A DNA stretch of 9,594 nt from DATLYT01 sp035574455 (GTDB lineage: Bacteria > Bacteroidota > Ignavibacteria > UBA10030). Both the position numbers and the translations under genes were made by a program. Below, piece after piece: positions 1 through 6,101 of the stretch (its first letter is position 1; the number at the start of each line of letters is the position of its first letter). The notes under the pieces were generated by a model. That model did no database searches. It was not told where the DNA came from and was given only the letters and a program-made list of their open reading frames with translations. The stretch is taken from positions 1-9,594 of the forward strand of contig DATLYT010000226.1 in the NCBI GenBank assembly GCA_035574455.1. Reading direction: 5' to 3'.

Positions 1-1
1 G

Positions 2-145
2 AGGAACGAAGACGGATTGAGAGAAAAGCTGACCGAGGGTTACGAAAGTAACAATCGATATGGAGAAGATCCGCATCATAAGGGTACACGCCGGTTGCCC
101 GTAAAGATACGCAATCTTCCCGAAAAAGCAGCGAAAGAAAAATAG
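2..145 (+). CDS. Possible 3' end of a + strand gene entering from the left edge
   Basis: From base 2 a + frame stays open for 47 codons and stops at TAG 143-145. The translation is charged and protein-like (LREKLTEGYESNNRYGEDPH early, then LPVKIRNLPEKAAKEK at the end). I do not recognise a family. A good Shine-Dalgarno and ATG follow 8 to 23 bp after the stop, which is how a next operon gene would look. An open frame of this length can occur by chance, and another + frame also ends at 49-51, so the assignment is weak. No start is visible; if real, it lies left of the window. Confidence 0.33.
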   Translation, partial: RNEDGLREKLTEGYESNNRYGEDPHHKGTRRLPVKIRNLPEKAAKEK

Positions 146-153
146 GAATACAG

Positions 154-195
154 AGGAGGGGATATTGAATGAGCAAACCGCTTAGAGCTCAATGA
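154..195 (+). other. Strong Shine-Dalgarno followed by an 8-codon ORF (possible truncated gene start)
   Basis: AGGAGG at 154-159 stands 9 bp before ATG 169-171. The frame reads MSKPLRAQ and stops at TGA 193-195, directly before dispersed repeat copy A. It could be the start of a gene cut off by the repeat, a leader peptide, or a purine-rich chance match. There is no protein evidence beyond the site itself. Confidence 0.25.
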
Positions 196-199
196 GTGC

Positions 200-303
200 T
201 GAGTCCTTTGCGTTCCTTTGCGCCCTTTGCGGTTACTTCTTTTAACCGCCAAGCACGCCAAGAGCACCAAGTGCTTTGTGTTTCTTCACATCCTTTGCGA
301 TTA
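200..303. repeat. CTTTGCG dispersed palindromic repeat, copy A
   Basis: The left arm carries three CTTTGCG words spaced 9-10 bp apart and ends in GCGGTT. The right arm starts AACCGC and carries three CCAAG words about 9 bp apart, then a CTTTGTG/CTTTGCG tail. The two arms are imperfect reverse complements, so the unit is a long cruciform-like palindrome with a short AT-rich centre. Copies B (475-577) and C (4654-4761) share the order of words. Similar CAAAG-rich intergenic repeats occur in many environmental bacteria (general recollection); their function is unknown to me. Reading frames through it give low-complexity Arg/Lys/Gln peptides and are not genes. Confidence 0.75.
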
Positions 304-316
304 TGTCTCTTCGCCA

Positions 317-433
317 TCGACTCAAAGTCGACGGCTATTTACCTACGAAACCCTTCGGGTTTTCTCGTTCCGATGCTCCGCGTTGGAACGGCACGGGCAC
401 TCCTGCGTTCGTCTTGATAAGGTGGAGTCCACC
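317..433. repeat. String of four short hairpins
   Basis: Four inverted repeats follow each other: TCGACT/AGTCGA (317-322/326-331, 3-nt loop); AAACCC/GGGTTT (348-353/357-362, loop TTC, then TTTC); an 11-bp stem at 366-390 with two G-T wobbles and loop TCC; and GGTGGA/TCCACC (421-433). None encodes a credible protein. The 366-390 stem resembles a family of short dispersed palindromes (a GTTCC...GGAAC type) seen in many environmental genomes. No transposase gene lies in the window to explain it. Confidence 0.6.
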
Positions 434-474
434 TACATACAAGAATCTTCATTGAGGGGTGCTCCACCTAACTC

Positions 475-577
475 TGCCATCCTTTGCGTTTCTTTGCGCC
501 CTTTGCGGTTGATATTTAACCGCTAAGCACGCCAAGAGCGCCAAGTCCTTTTGCGTTTCTTTGCGCTCTTTGCGGTT
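475..577. repeat. CTTTGCG dispersed palindromic repeat, copy B
   Basis: It has the same layout as copy A: CTTTGCG words, GCGGTT, an AT-rich centre, AACCGC, CCAAG words, then CTTTGCG again up to GCGGTT at 577. It lies inside composite repeat copy 1, between the hairpin string and the structured 94-bp core. Confidence 0.75.
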
Positions 578-588
578 TGTTTGCCCAC

Positions 589-680
589 AAAAACGAAGCC
601 GCCGAACGACCTGCAAGCCTCCCTGCCTTATTGCAGATTCCATCCGGCGGCTTTTGCCCGGCGCGCACAACGCACCAGGC
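589..680 (-). terminator. Structured 3' element / terminator-like double hairpin after the T9SS gene, copy 1
   Basis: Read on the minus strand it begins 11 nt after the stop codon of the T9SS cargo gene. The first stem pairs 671-680 with 656-665: 10 continuous pairs, two of them G-U, with a 5-nt loop. Two nucleotides later a nested hairpin has an outer 9-bp stem (645-653 with 596-604, AAGCCGCCG/CGGCGGCTT) and an inner 6-bp stem (631-636 with 611-616, CTGCAA/TTGCAG). A run of five T follows on the minus strand at 593-589. The GC-rich stem plus T-run fits a Rho-independent terminator. The elaborate fold and perfect duplication at 4801-4893 suggest more than a simple terminator. The fold was worked out by eye and no energy was computed. 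Confidence 0.6.
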
Positions 681-691
681 GGTGGAATTTT

Positions 692-2884
692 CTATCTTAG
701 CAGGACCAACTTCCTTGCTTGGACGAACTCCCCCGCTTGGAGCCGATACACATACACGCCACTCGGCAATTGCGGCGACCATTGAAGCTGATAATACCCT
801 GCCTCTTGCTCCTGATTGACAAGCCGCGATACTTCTTCGCCCAACACATTGTAGACGACAAGCGTCACCTGTGATCGATACGGAAGAGCATATCGTATCG
901 TGGTGCTAGGATTAAACGGGTTTGGAAAATTTTGTTCGAGTGCAAATTCCCGAGGCGCTTCTAACGCATCCTCTATCATGAGAGCATTGTGTCGAGTTGA
1001 GGGTGATTCGATTAGCCGACGGAGAACTGTAAGGAGGTCACCAATCATGGAGGCGAGTGTGGCTCGCACCTCTTCCGATATAATCCATACATCGGACGTT
1101 GTACTGCTATTGATGGTAAGATGGTTAAGGACAGAGAATTCCAGCATTTGAATTGCTGCTTGCATATTGCCCGCGTCAGTCTTCCTGTTTGATTCCTCCA
1201 CTCGTTTGATTAACTCTCTTCTGCGTTGATCCGCAGGGTGCTTGAAAGCGGCATCCGGTATAGATTGAATGTATTGAATGATTTCTGAGTATCGCTGTGA
1301 AATCGCTTTCACTGCTGTCCCTATGCGAATCGGAGTTAGGTGATAGGCCACAGCAAACACATAACCCTCGTACTCAATACCATTGATCATCACATTTGTC
1401 CTATTAACTCCCGTCGTCGATTCTCCACGACCTTGATCATCAGCCCCAGAATTGGAATACAATTTCCAAGCATTAGCAGTCCCGCTCCAGTAATAGAGAC
1501 CGATCAAATCACTCTCCACAACGCCCGCTTGAGCGAGGTCGTTTGCCGTGTAGTAAATCTTAATCTGAACAGGCCATTGAATATCGCCTGATGCTTGAAC
1601 CTCGAGATATTTCCCTACACCGCTAATTGATGGTCCGGATAATTCCTGCGCTCCCGGCGGAGGTGCAACATAGGTAGCGGCTTCAACGATTGCCCCGCCA
1701 GTACCTGACGTTACGTCAAGCTGTGCTCCCGAATTAGAAATATCGTTCAGGGTAGATGTCTGGTTAGGAGGTACTGTCACCGAGCTTACATTCTCGACCG
1801 CTCCACCAAACACACCTCCGTTGTCATAGAGGGATTGAATTTCATCAGAGGCAAGACGTAGAGCGGTTACGCTGTTTATATTATCGGCTCCCTGTGCAAG
1901 AATGATTGCAGCGATAAATTCTTTCGACTGCCCTGGCTCAAGGTCAAACGGCCCAGTTGAAAGCAGAAACCGTCGATCGGCCGGTTGTGAATCAATCCAA
2001 CCTGAACCAGTGACGGGGTCACCATTGACCGGAAACAGTGTTGGATTTCCCGTTGTGGGATCGACATATGAGGAACCGTCCAATCTGATTCCTTGCAGAA
2101 AATTATATGCTTGTTGGGCATTCCGCGGATCAATGTTCGGAAACACACCACTCGCCGACCAGAAGGCAAAGGCCTGAATCGGCTTGCCGAAGAATGCTCC
2201 CTTCAGGATATCGTACCCTGCCGCTGGAGGTGGCGTGCCGTAGATCCCGTCCGTCATACCGCCATTGTAAACAAAACCTAGCGTGCGGGATGTATCGATG
2301 CCTACGAGATCGTCCCGATAATCGCCAAGATCCGGGTCGCTCCACACACCAATATAGGTGTCCTTCCATAGAGCAGAGCTCTTGTTGACAATCTTGAAAC
2401 GAAGGAAGACTGTATTTTCCCTTGCTCCAGACTGATTGAAGCCGAAGGTTGTTTGCTGAACCTCTACACCCAGAGGGGAAGAGCCGAGATAATGCCTTGC
2501 CGGATCGAGGTCATTATAAACGGAGAAGAGAGTTTGGTCCCCGATGATTTTGGGGGAGCCGTCGACATTGACTGGTGCACCAAGATCTGCTGGCCATTCG
2601 GCATAGTCACGATTAGTTTCGGCGTTGTCGCCAGCATTGATCTTGTACACTCGGTATCTCACATCATTCGGATCGGCTGCGGCACCACCGACAACCGGTC
2701 CGGGAGAGAATTCGGAACTATAGGACGCCACGGCAGTTCGTACGGACCCGCCGACTGTCGCGCCGATCCAGATTCCCGATGCAAAGATTGCCTTTTTTCC
2801 TGTACCTTTTGGCCATTCGAGGCCACCGCCCGTACTTCCTCCAAATGGATCTCGCGCAAACATTCCGTTTCGACGGACCCACAT
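692..2884 (-). CDS. C-terminal part of a frameshifted T9SS-secreted surface protein (sorting domain)
   Basis: This is the larger part of a secreted cell-surface protein, probably exported by the type IX system and attached after cleavage of its C-terminal signal. Numbering from the first in-frame Met, residues 1-360 form a large beta-rich region of a kind common in FCB cargo (MWVRRNG, DPF, GLEWPKGTGKKAIFASGIWIG, IGDQTLFSVYNDLD). A second beta unit follows (QIKIYYTANDLAQAG...GLYYWSGTANAWKLY), then a helical segment (about 525-625) that may be FIMAH-like. Residues 643-730 are the sorting domain: EQNFPNPFNPSTTIRY, VTLVVYNVLGEEV, SGVYVYRLQAGEF, ending KLVLLR. The Met at 2884 has no Shine-Dalgarno. 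The frame stays open upstream to a TGA at 3041-3043 and there encodes the last strand of the anchor-D module begun by the next gene part, so this is not an independent gene. Its 3' end overlaps the composite repeat. Confidence 0.88.
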   Translation of the reverse strand: MWVRRNGMFARDPFGGSTGGGLEWPKGTGKKAIFASGIWIGATVGGSVRTAVASYSSEFSPGPVVGGAAADPNDVRYRVYKINAGDNAETNRDYAEWPADLGAPVNVDGSPKIIGDQTLFSVYNDLDPARHYLGSSPLGVEVQQTTFGFNQSGARENTVFLRFKIVNKSSALWKDTYIGVWSDPDLGDYRDDLVGIDTSRTLGFVYNGGMTDGIYGTPPPAAGYDILKGAFFGKPIQAFAFWSASGVFPNIDPRNAQQAYNFLQGIRLDGSSYVDPTTGNPTLFPVNGDPVTGSGWIDSQPADRRFLLSTGPFDLEPGQSKEFIAAIILAQGADNINSVTALRLASDEIQSLYDNGGVFGGAVENVSSVTVPPNQTSTLNDISNSGAQLDVTSGTGGAIVEAATYVAPPPGAQELSGPSISGVGKYLEVQASGDIQWPVQIKIYYTANDLAQAGVVESDLIGLYYWSGTANAWKLYSNSGADDQGRGESTTGVNRTNVMINGIEYEGYVFAVAYHLTPIRIGTAVKAISQRYSEIIQYIQSIPDAAFKHPADQRRRELIKRVEESNRKTDAGNMQAAIQMLEFSVLNHLTINSSTTSDVWIISEEVRATLASMIGDLLTVLRRLIESPSTRHNALMIEDALEAPREFALEQNFPNPFNPSTTIRYALPYRSQVTLVVYNVLGEEVSRLVNQEQEAGYYQLQWSPQLPSGVYVYRLQAGEFVQARKLVLLR

Positions 2885-2982
2885 GGAAATCTTGTTGGCG
2901 TCAAATCGATGAAGAGCGATTGCTGTTAGCGTGAACGGAACGCTGACGGAGGGTGCAGTTGTAACCAGCGTAATGGTTCCGT

Positions 2983-3040
2983 TTAGAACGCCCGGAACGA
3001 GGGGGTAACACTGACCGTGGCGCGGGACGTTTGTCCTTGA
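2983..3040 (-). other. Frame change within the T9SS cargo gene
   Basis: Both reading frames are open only between the TGA at 3041-3043 of the downstream frame and the TAA at 2983-2985 of the upstream one, so the change lies here. Protein continuity puts it near 2995-3005, at C5 (minus strand, 3005-3001) or the TTCCGGG just after it. One base is missing relative to an intact frame: 3978 to 692 is 3287 nt, one short of 1096 codons. An indel (real or a sequencing error) explains this most simply. No classical X XXY YYZ slippery heptamer is present. Confidence 0.8.
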
Positions 3041-3978
3041 TCAACGAAAAAGACCCCAGAGAAGGCTGCCACGTTCAGATTATCCGCTGCACCAAAAAAA
3101 CCGATGACTGGAGCCGTTCCTGTGTTGGTTATTGTCACTTCCGAGGCACTGGTTGACCCGACCTCGACAGACCCAAAATCCAGGAGAGACTCGGACACCG
3201 TGAACGAAGGAGAGCCGTACGACGTGAGCGGATTGTACGAAACAAGCTGAGTATTGAGGTTCAGCAGATCATTATGGTTTGCGGTTTGATCCGGTACCAG
3301 CCCCCCTGTGGCATTGTTCATCGTCCAGTAACCGGCAAGTCCCGACTCAGACCCGGTGAGTTCGGTATTCATGGAGGTCTGAATTTCACTCTGACTGCGG
3401 GTGACGTTCCAGAGTCGCACATCGTCGATAAGGCCGGCAAACGCATCGCTGAGGAACCTGCCGATGTAGAATCCCGTTGCACCGGTGCCGATGGAGATTG
3501 TGGTTGGAATAGTACCTTGGAGGATTCCGTTGACATAGATTCTTAGCTCTGTACCGTTGTAGGAACCGGCGATATGAGTCCATTGAAACGTCGGAATCGA
3601 ATCCGCAGCAATCACTTGCACACGACTGCCGGGTGCACCGGTTGAGATCGAAAAGGCAGGTTGCGGGAACCCGTTCACGTGTGTAACGGAGAGAGCGTAG
3701 ACACTGAAGGGATCAACGTCCGTCGTACTGACGGGTCTCTTGACAATGGGATTTTCAAGGTGAGGATTGGGAAATCTCAGCGGGTAAATCCAGGCCTCTA
3801 CAGTAATGTTTTTTCCGGTGATCTTGTAGGCGTTAGGGTTGGCCGAAGGATTAGCCGGAAACGCGTCAAGAACGCGGACTCTACTATTCGTGCCGTTGAA
3901 GAGTCCGGCGTTATTCTGGGCAGGCAGAGAAGATGTGAGTACCAAGAGTGCACAAAACAGACATGTTCTCAGAGACAT
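2983..3978 (-). CDS. N-terminal part of the frameshifted T9SS protein: signal peptide, LamG, anchor-D module
   Basis: The start is the ATG at 3978, preceded by GAGGAAAGG; an upstream ATG at 4110 would place 44 unlikely residues before the signal peptide. Residues 1-20 are a Sec signal (MSLRTCLFCALLVLTSSLPA). Residues about 24-230 are a LamG-like jelly-roll: ITVEAWIYP, WTHIAGSYNGTELRIYVNG, AGLIDDVRLWNVTRSQ, GLAGYWTMN. From about 260 a choice-of-anchor-D module begins (LLDFGSVEVGSTSASEVTITNTG, later DQGQTSRATVSVTP) and is cut off at stop 2983-2985. The missing part of this module, PGVLNGTITLVTTAPSVSVP, is present in the frame of the next reading frame. LamG and anchor-D modules are usually adhesive or structural; no catalytic residues are seen. 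Joined, the gene spans 3978-692 with one base restored. Confidence 0.88.
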   Translation of the reverse strand: MSLRTCLFCALLVLTSSLPAQNNAGLFNGTNSRVRVLDAFPANPSANPNAYKITGKNITVEAWIYPLRFPNPHLENPIVKRPVSTTDVDPFSVYALSVTHVNGFPQPAFSISTGAPGSRVQVIAADSIPTFQWTHIAGSYNGTELRIYVNGILQGTIPTTISIGTGATGFYIGRFLSDAFAGLIDDVRLWNVTRSQSEIQTSMNTELTGSESGLAGYWTMNNATGGLVPDQTANHNDLLNLNTQLVSYNPLTSYGSPSFTVSESLLDFGSVEVGSTSASEVTITNTGTAPVIGFFGAADNLNVAAFSGVFFVDQGQTSRATVSVTPSFRAF

Positions 3979-4435
3979 GGTGGAACCTTTCCTCGTGGTG
4001 AATGGTGAATTGTGAAAGTTAGGTTTTGAGAGCCTTTTGCCGCAATCACGCATCTGCATGATTTTTTGACCTGGAAAAGGTTTGCAATTCTTGACCTCAT
4101 GAGAGTTCATGAAACGTGTCCCGTCCCGTAATAGATACCGCGTCTCTTTCGCGTAAATGACAACACAGTCTTCCCACTAGGTGTGGGAAGTAAAACTCAG
4201 GCGAGTTCTTCGAGAGAATTCAAGTCAAGTCGGCAGGAAAGATCGAAATCGAGGGCTTGATCAAAGTCAGGACCGTCGTTCTTCCCTCCTGTCTGCTTCA
4301 GGGGATACTCGACCGTGATTGCCTGGCTATATAGCAAAGAAGGAATCTCCCGATTCTCAAAGCGGTACTCTCCACATCGCCTTCTCTACCTTCAACCGAT
4401 ATGCCACGCAAAAACCCCAGAAAGCTTTAAGGAAA
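3979..4435. promoter_or_regulatory. Intergenic region upstream of the T9SS gene with operator-like inverted repeats
   Basis: No credible gene is seen. Two copies of the palindrome TCATGA stand 4 bp apart at 4097-4102 and 4107-4112. CTTCCCAC/GTGGGAAG (4170-4177 and 4183-4190, 5-nt spacer) is a perfect 8-bp inverted repeat, not followed by a T-run on either strand, so an operator is more likely than a terminator. A weaker 7-bp stem lies at 4204-4222. GCTATATAGC at 4326-4335 is a 10-bp palindrome. I could not assign a convincing -35/-10 pair. Open frames here (for instance 4319-4552 on +) lack a ribosome site and recognisable protein character. Confidence 0.4.
4170..4190. promoter_or_regulatory. 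Perfect 8-bp inverted repeat (operator candidate)
   Basis: CTTCCCAC and GTGGGAAG are separated by TAGGT. The centre is about 200 bp upstream of the T9SS gene start. The symmetric arms with a 5-bp spacer suit a dimeric DNA-binding protein. There is no second copy in the window, so the role is inferred. Confidence 0.35.
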
Positions 4436-4540
4436 GAAGAGGCTCTTCGAACCGCTGGGCGATTTCGCCCAAGTGGGCTGATCGAAAATGATGAGCGGCA
4501 AGCCGCTCGACCGGCATTTGCAATCGTTTGTAGAATGCCG
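4436..4540. repeat. Array of four consecutive hairpins
   Basis: In order: GAAGAG-G-CTCTTC (4436-4448); TGGGCG/CGCCCA with a 4-nt loop (4456-4471); GAGCGGC/GCCGCTC with a 2-nt spacer (4493-4508); and CGGCATT plus TGCAA paired with TTGTA plus AATGCCG (4512-4540). The last is a 12-bp stem with one bulged G and a 4-nt loop. The array is followed by composite repeat copy 2, just as another hairpin string precedes copy 1. It could be a MITE-like or REP-like palindrome cluster, or a structured RNA. No protein evidence is seen in any frame. Confidence 0.55.
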
Positions 4541-4653
4541 AACAAAGTTTGACCGGATGCGTCAGAACGGCACTAACGCCCCAGCGTCCGTCTCGATAAG
4601 GCGGAGTCCATCTACACAACACAAGAATCTTCATTGAGGTGGGCTCCACCTAA

Positions 4654-4761
4654 CTCTGCCATCCTTTGCGGTTCTTTGCGCCCTTTGCGGTTTATAATTT
4701 TAACCGCTAAGCACGCTAAGAGCGCCAAGTGCTTTGTGTTTCTTCGCACCCTTTGCGGTTG
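4654..4761. repeat. CTTTGCG dispersed palindromic repeat, copy C
   Basis: The word order is that of copies A and B: CTTTGCG words, GCGGTT, AT-rich centre with TTTTAACCGC, AAGCACGC, CCAAG, CTTTGTG, CTTTGCGGTT. It is closest to copy A in its right half and to copy B in its left half. It is embedded in composite repeat copy 2. Confidence 0.75.
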
Positions 4762-4800
4762 AATCTTTGCAACGGTTTTCCAACACCAGCTTTTGCCCAC

Positions 4801-4893
4801 AAAAAACGAAGCCGCCGAACGACCTGCAAGCCTCCCTGCCTTATTGCAGATTCCATCCGGCGGCTTTTGCCCGGCGCGCACAACGCACCAGGC
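4801..4893 (-). terminator. Structured 3' element / terminator-like double hairpin, copy 2
   Basis: The core is base-for-base the same as at 589-680. The 10-bp stem pairs 4884-4893 with 4869-4878 (5-nt loop). The outer 9-bp stem pairs 4858-4866 with 4809-4817. The inner 6-bp stem pairs 4844-4849 with 4824-4829. The T-run on the minus strand has six T (4806-4801) instead of five. Here it probably ends the five-gene lipoprotein operon, about 65 bp past its last stop codon. Confidence 0.6.
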
Positions 4894-4904
4894 GGTGGAA
4901 CTTC

Positions 4905-4940
4905 CTACTTCAGCAGGACCAACTTCCTTGTTTGAACGAA
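4905..4940 (-). pseudogene. Orphan tail of a T9SS sorting domain (last 12 codons)
   Basis: The minus frame reads FVQTRKLVLLK and then TAG at 4905-4907, against FVQARKLVLLR-TAG at the end of the large cargo gene. It has no upstream sorting domain: beyond 4940 the frame quickly loses similarity and runs into the lipoprotein gene in another frame. It is a coding fragment carried by, or left behind with, the composite repeat. The lipoprotein itself has its natural end, so a fusion broken by a frameshift is unlikely. Confidence 0.65.
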
Positions 4941-4956
4941 TCTCCGAACTAATCCT

Positions 4957-5463
4957 TCACCGTTGCACCACTACGTTGTACGCTCCGTTTGTTCGCAGGT
5001 TTGCAGAAAGCACGAGCGTCTGCTCGCTCACACCGTCCCAGAGGGAAACTGCAGCCGTGTTGGGTGAGATACTTCCCTCGTTGTGAGCATACAGCAAGAT
5101 ATAGCTGTAGCCCGAGCGGTTGAGCACAACGGGAACGTTGTATTTGGTCCCCGTCAGTGTATAGTTTTGCAATACCCATTGCCCATTCACGGCGAGAGAA
5201 ATGATGTCGCCGTCGATGGTCTCCGAATCCCAGACGCGCAGCGTGACGTTGTAATTCTTCACGTACGCCGTGCCCTGAACCTGTACCGGCCGTCCCGCAA
5301 ACGACTGCGGAACAATGGGCGCCGTCGGTCCCGTCTCTTCAGGCTCCTCATCCTTCTCGATCAGACTATTGATCAGATCGCACGCGGAGATGGAGAACGA
5401 AAGCATCAGTAGCACAAAAAGATGTACTACTATCAAAGCGTGTGACGTTTGTTTCCTCGTCAT
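4957..5463 (-). CDS. Small lipoprotein with a C-terminal beta domain (operon gene 5)
   Basis: The 168-residue lipoprotein is the last gene of the five-gene operon. The start at 5463 has AAGGAG with good spacing. Residues 1-27 are a lipoprotein signal ending ISAC, with lipidated Cys28. A short acidic linker (EKDEEPEE) follows. Residues about 60-168 are a beta domain (VTLRVWDSETIDGDIISLAVNG, YILLYAHNEGSISPNTAAV, LVLSANLRTNGAYNVVV). Domains with the words W-D-x-x-x-x-DGD-x-x-S-L-x-x-NG and AHNEG-x-x-x-PNTA occur in many secreted Bacteroidota proteins and have no named function that I know. It is probably anchored in the outer membrane. The stop abuts the orphan sorting-domain tail of the composite repeat, so the downstream side of the operon has been rearranged. 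Confidence 0.87.
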   Translation of the reverse strand: MTRKQTSHALIVVHLFVLLMLSFSISACDLINSLIEKDEEPEETGPTAPIVPQSFAGRPVQVQGTAYVKNYNVTLRVWDSETIDGDIISLAVNGQWVLQNYTLTGTKYNVPVVLNRSGYSYILLYAHNEGSISPNTAAVSLWDGVSEQTLVLSANLRTNGAYNVVVQR

Positions 5464-5516
5464 GGTGATCTACTCCTTGCTTGAGTGAAGATTCATCAGT
5501 TGTTTTTTACATCCAC

Positions 5517-6056
5517 TTAAAATCCAATACCTACAACTAAACCACCAGGATTGATCTCAAATCCTCCTTGAAGATAGAAACCGGCAATACGGTAAAACAC
5601 TCCAGCATGGACGTTGAGTGAAGCACTGTTATCTTTCCTGAACCATTGTTTTCCTCCTCCCCGGAACGAAACGTATTCCTGCGCTTCGAGGGCAAGTGTG
5701 ACTCCAACTCCACCGTAGGCAATGATCTGATCCGTCACCCCGTAGTTGAGGGCGGCATTTGCCGTCAGATAGTTTTGGTAGGTGTTCCCCGTGGGGCCGT
5801 AGTCTGCGGTTCGTTCGCTGATGTGCTTGACCTCAGGGAATTTCAACGTTGCGAACCGAAGTTCGACGTGATATCCCAACAACCCTTCTCCAAATTGACC
5901 CGCCCCGAGTCCGATGAACTGGTTCGGTATGTTGGCAACGTAACCGAAGAAATTAGAACGTCCAATCTCTTTATCCTTTCTCAGTTGTCCCTGGGCCGGC
6001 ATCAGGGCTGCCGCAAGAAAGCACGCGATAAAAATTATTTGTCTTTGTGTAACCAT
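5517..6056 (-). CDS. Small outer-membrane beta-barrel-like protein (operon gene 4)
   Basis: The product has 179 residues. The start at 6056 has AGGGAG 7 bp upstream. Residues 1-23 are a Sec signal (IIFIACFLAAALMPAQG) with a likely cut at AQG/Q, and no lipobox. The mature part alternates polar and apolar residues in strand-length stretches (GYHVELRFATLKF, DQIIAYGGVGVTLALEAQEY, ASLNVHAGVFYRIAGFYLQG) and ends in GLVVGIGF with the terminal Phe typical of outer-membrane proteins. About 155 mature residues would suit an 8-stranded barrel. I do not recognise a named family. It is the only non-lipoprotein of the operon and may be its membrane-embedded partner (inferred). Confidence 0.82.
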   Translation of the reverse strand: MVTQRQIIFIACFLAAALMPAQGQLRKDKEIGRSNFFGYVANIPNQFIGLGAGQFGEGLLGYHVELRFATLKFPEVKHISERTADYGPTGNTYQNYLTANAALNYGVTDQIIAYGGVGVTLALEAQEYVSFRGGGKQWFRKDNSASLNVHAGVFYRIAGFYLQGGFEINPGGLVVGIGF

Positions 6057-6101
6057 GATGAATCTCCCTATCGTGTTGGCTCCCGTTGAGAGTCTTTAAG
6101 A

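Larger units (their letters stand above)
386..727. repeat. Composite dispersed repeat, copy 1
   Basis: This stretch matches 4563-4940 module for module. The order is: a segment with the shared word ACAAGAATCTTCATTGAGG; a segment around CTCCACCTAACTCTGCCATC; a CTTTGCG palindrome; a 94-bp core (594-687) identical in both copies except for the length of the adjoining A-run; and about 36 bp that code for the last 12 codons of a type IX sorting domain. The flanks have drifted while the core has not. In this copy the coding part is the live 3' end of the large T9SS cargo gene. Confidence 0.8.
4563..4940. repeat. Composite dispersed repeat, copy 2
   Basis: This is the same modules in the same order as 386-727. 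Shared landmarks are GAACGGCAC, GTC-GATAAGG-GGAGTCCA, ACAAGAATCTTCATTGAGG, CTCCACCTAACTCTGCCATC, a CTTTGCG palindrome, the 94-bp core (4807-4900) identical to copy 1, and 36 bp encoding a sorting-domain tail. Between palindrome and core this copy carries about 30 extra bases. Its right end falls 16 bp short of the stop codon of the small lipoprotein gene, so the last operon gene runs straight into the repeat. Confidence 0.8.

Noticed and set aside
200..577. CRISPR array
   Set aside because: The repeated words are short, phased at 9-10 bp, and form palindromic arms; there are no uniform repeats with unique spacers and no cas genes.
449..785. Several frames (for example 449-670, 516-782, 561-785) with matching peptides at 4612-5086
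   Set aside because: The shared peptides arise because the composite repeat is duplicated; the non-coding core is 94 bp identical and structured, with no codon-like divergence.
2453..2929. 158-codon + strand frame antisense to the T9SS protein
   Set aside because: It is a shadow of a clearly coding minus frame; its Cys/Arg-rich composition and lack of a ribosome site do not support a gene.
2983..3040. Programmed -1 frameshifting in the T9SS gene
   Set aside because: C5 is present but no X XXY YYZ heptamer or clear downstream stimulatory stem was seen, and a secreted adhesin-like protein has no obvious need for it; an indel is simpler.
4392..4405. Minus-strand TGGCATATCGGTTGAA as a sigma-54 promoter
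   Set aside because: The -24 GG and 10-bp spacing fit, but the -12 element is GA instead of GC and the nearest gene start is more than 400 bp away.
4319..4552. A 77-codon + strand frame and overlapping minus frames (4357-4545, 4392-4649)
   Set aside because: They run through the hairpin array and repeat, have no ribosome site, and several frames are open at once, as expected for palindromic DNA rather than a gene.
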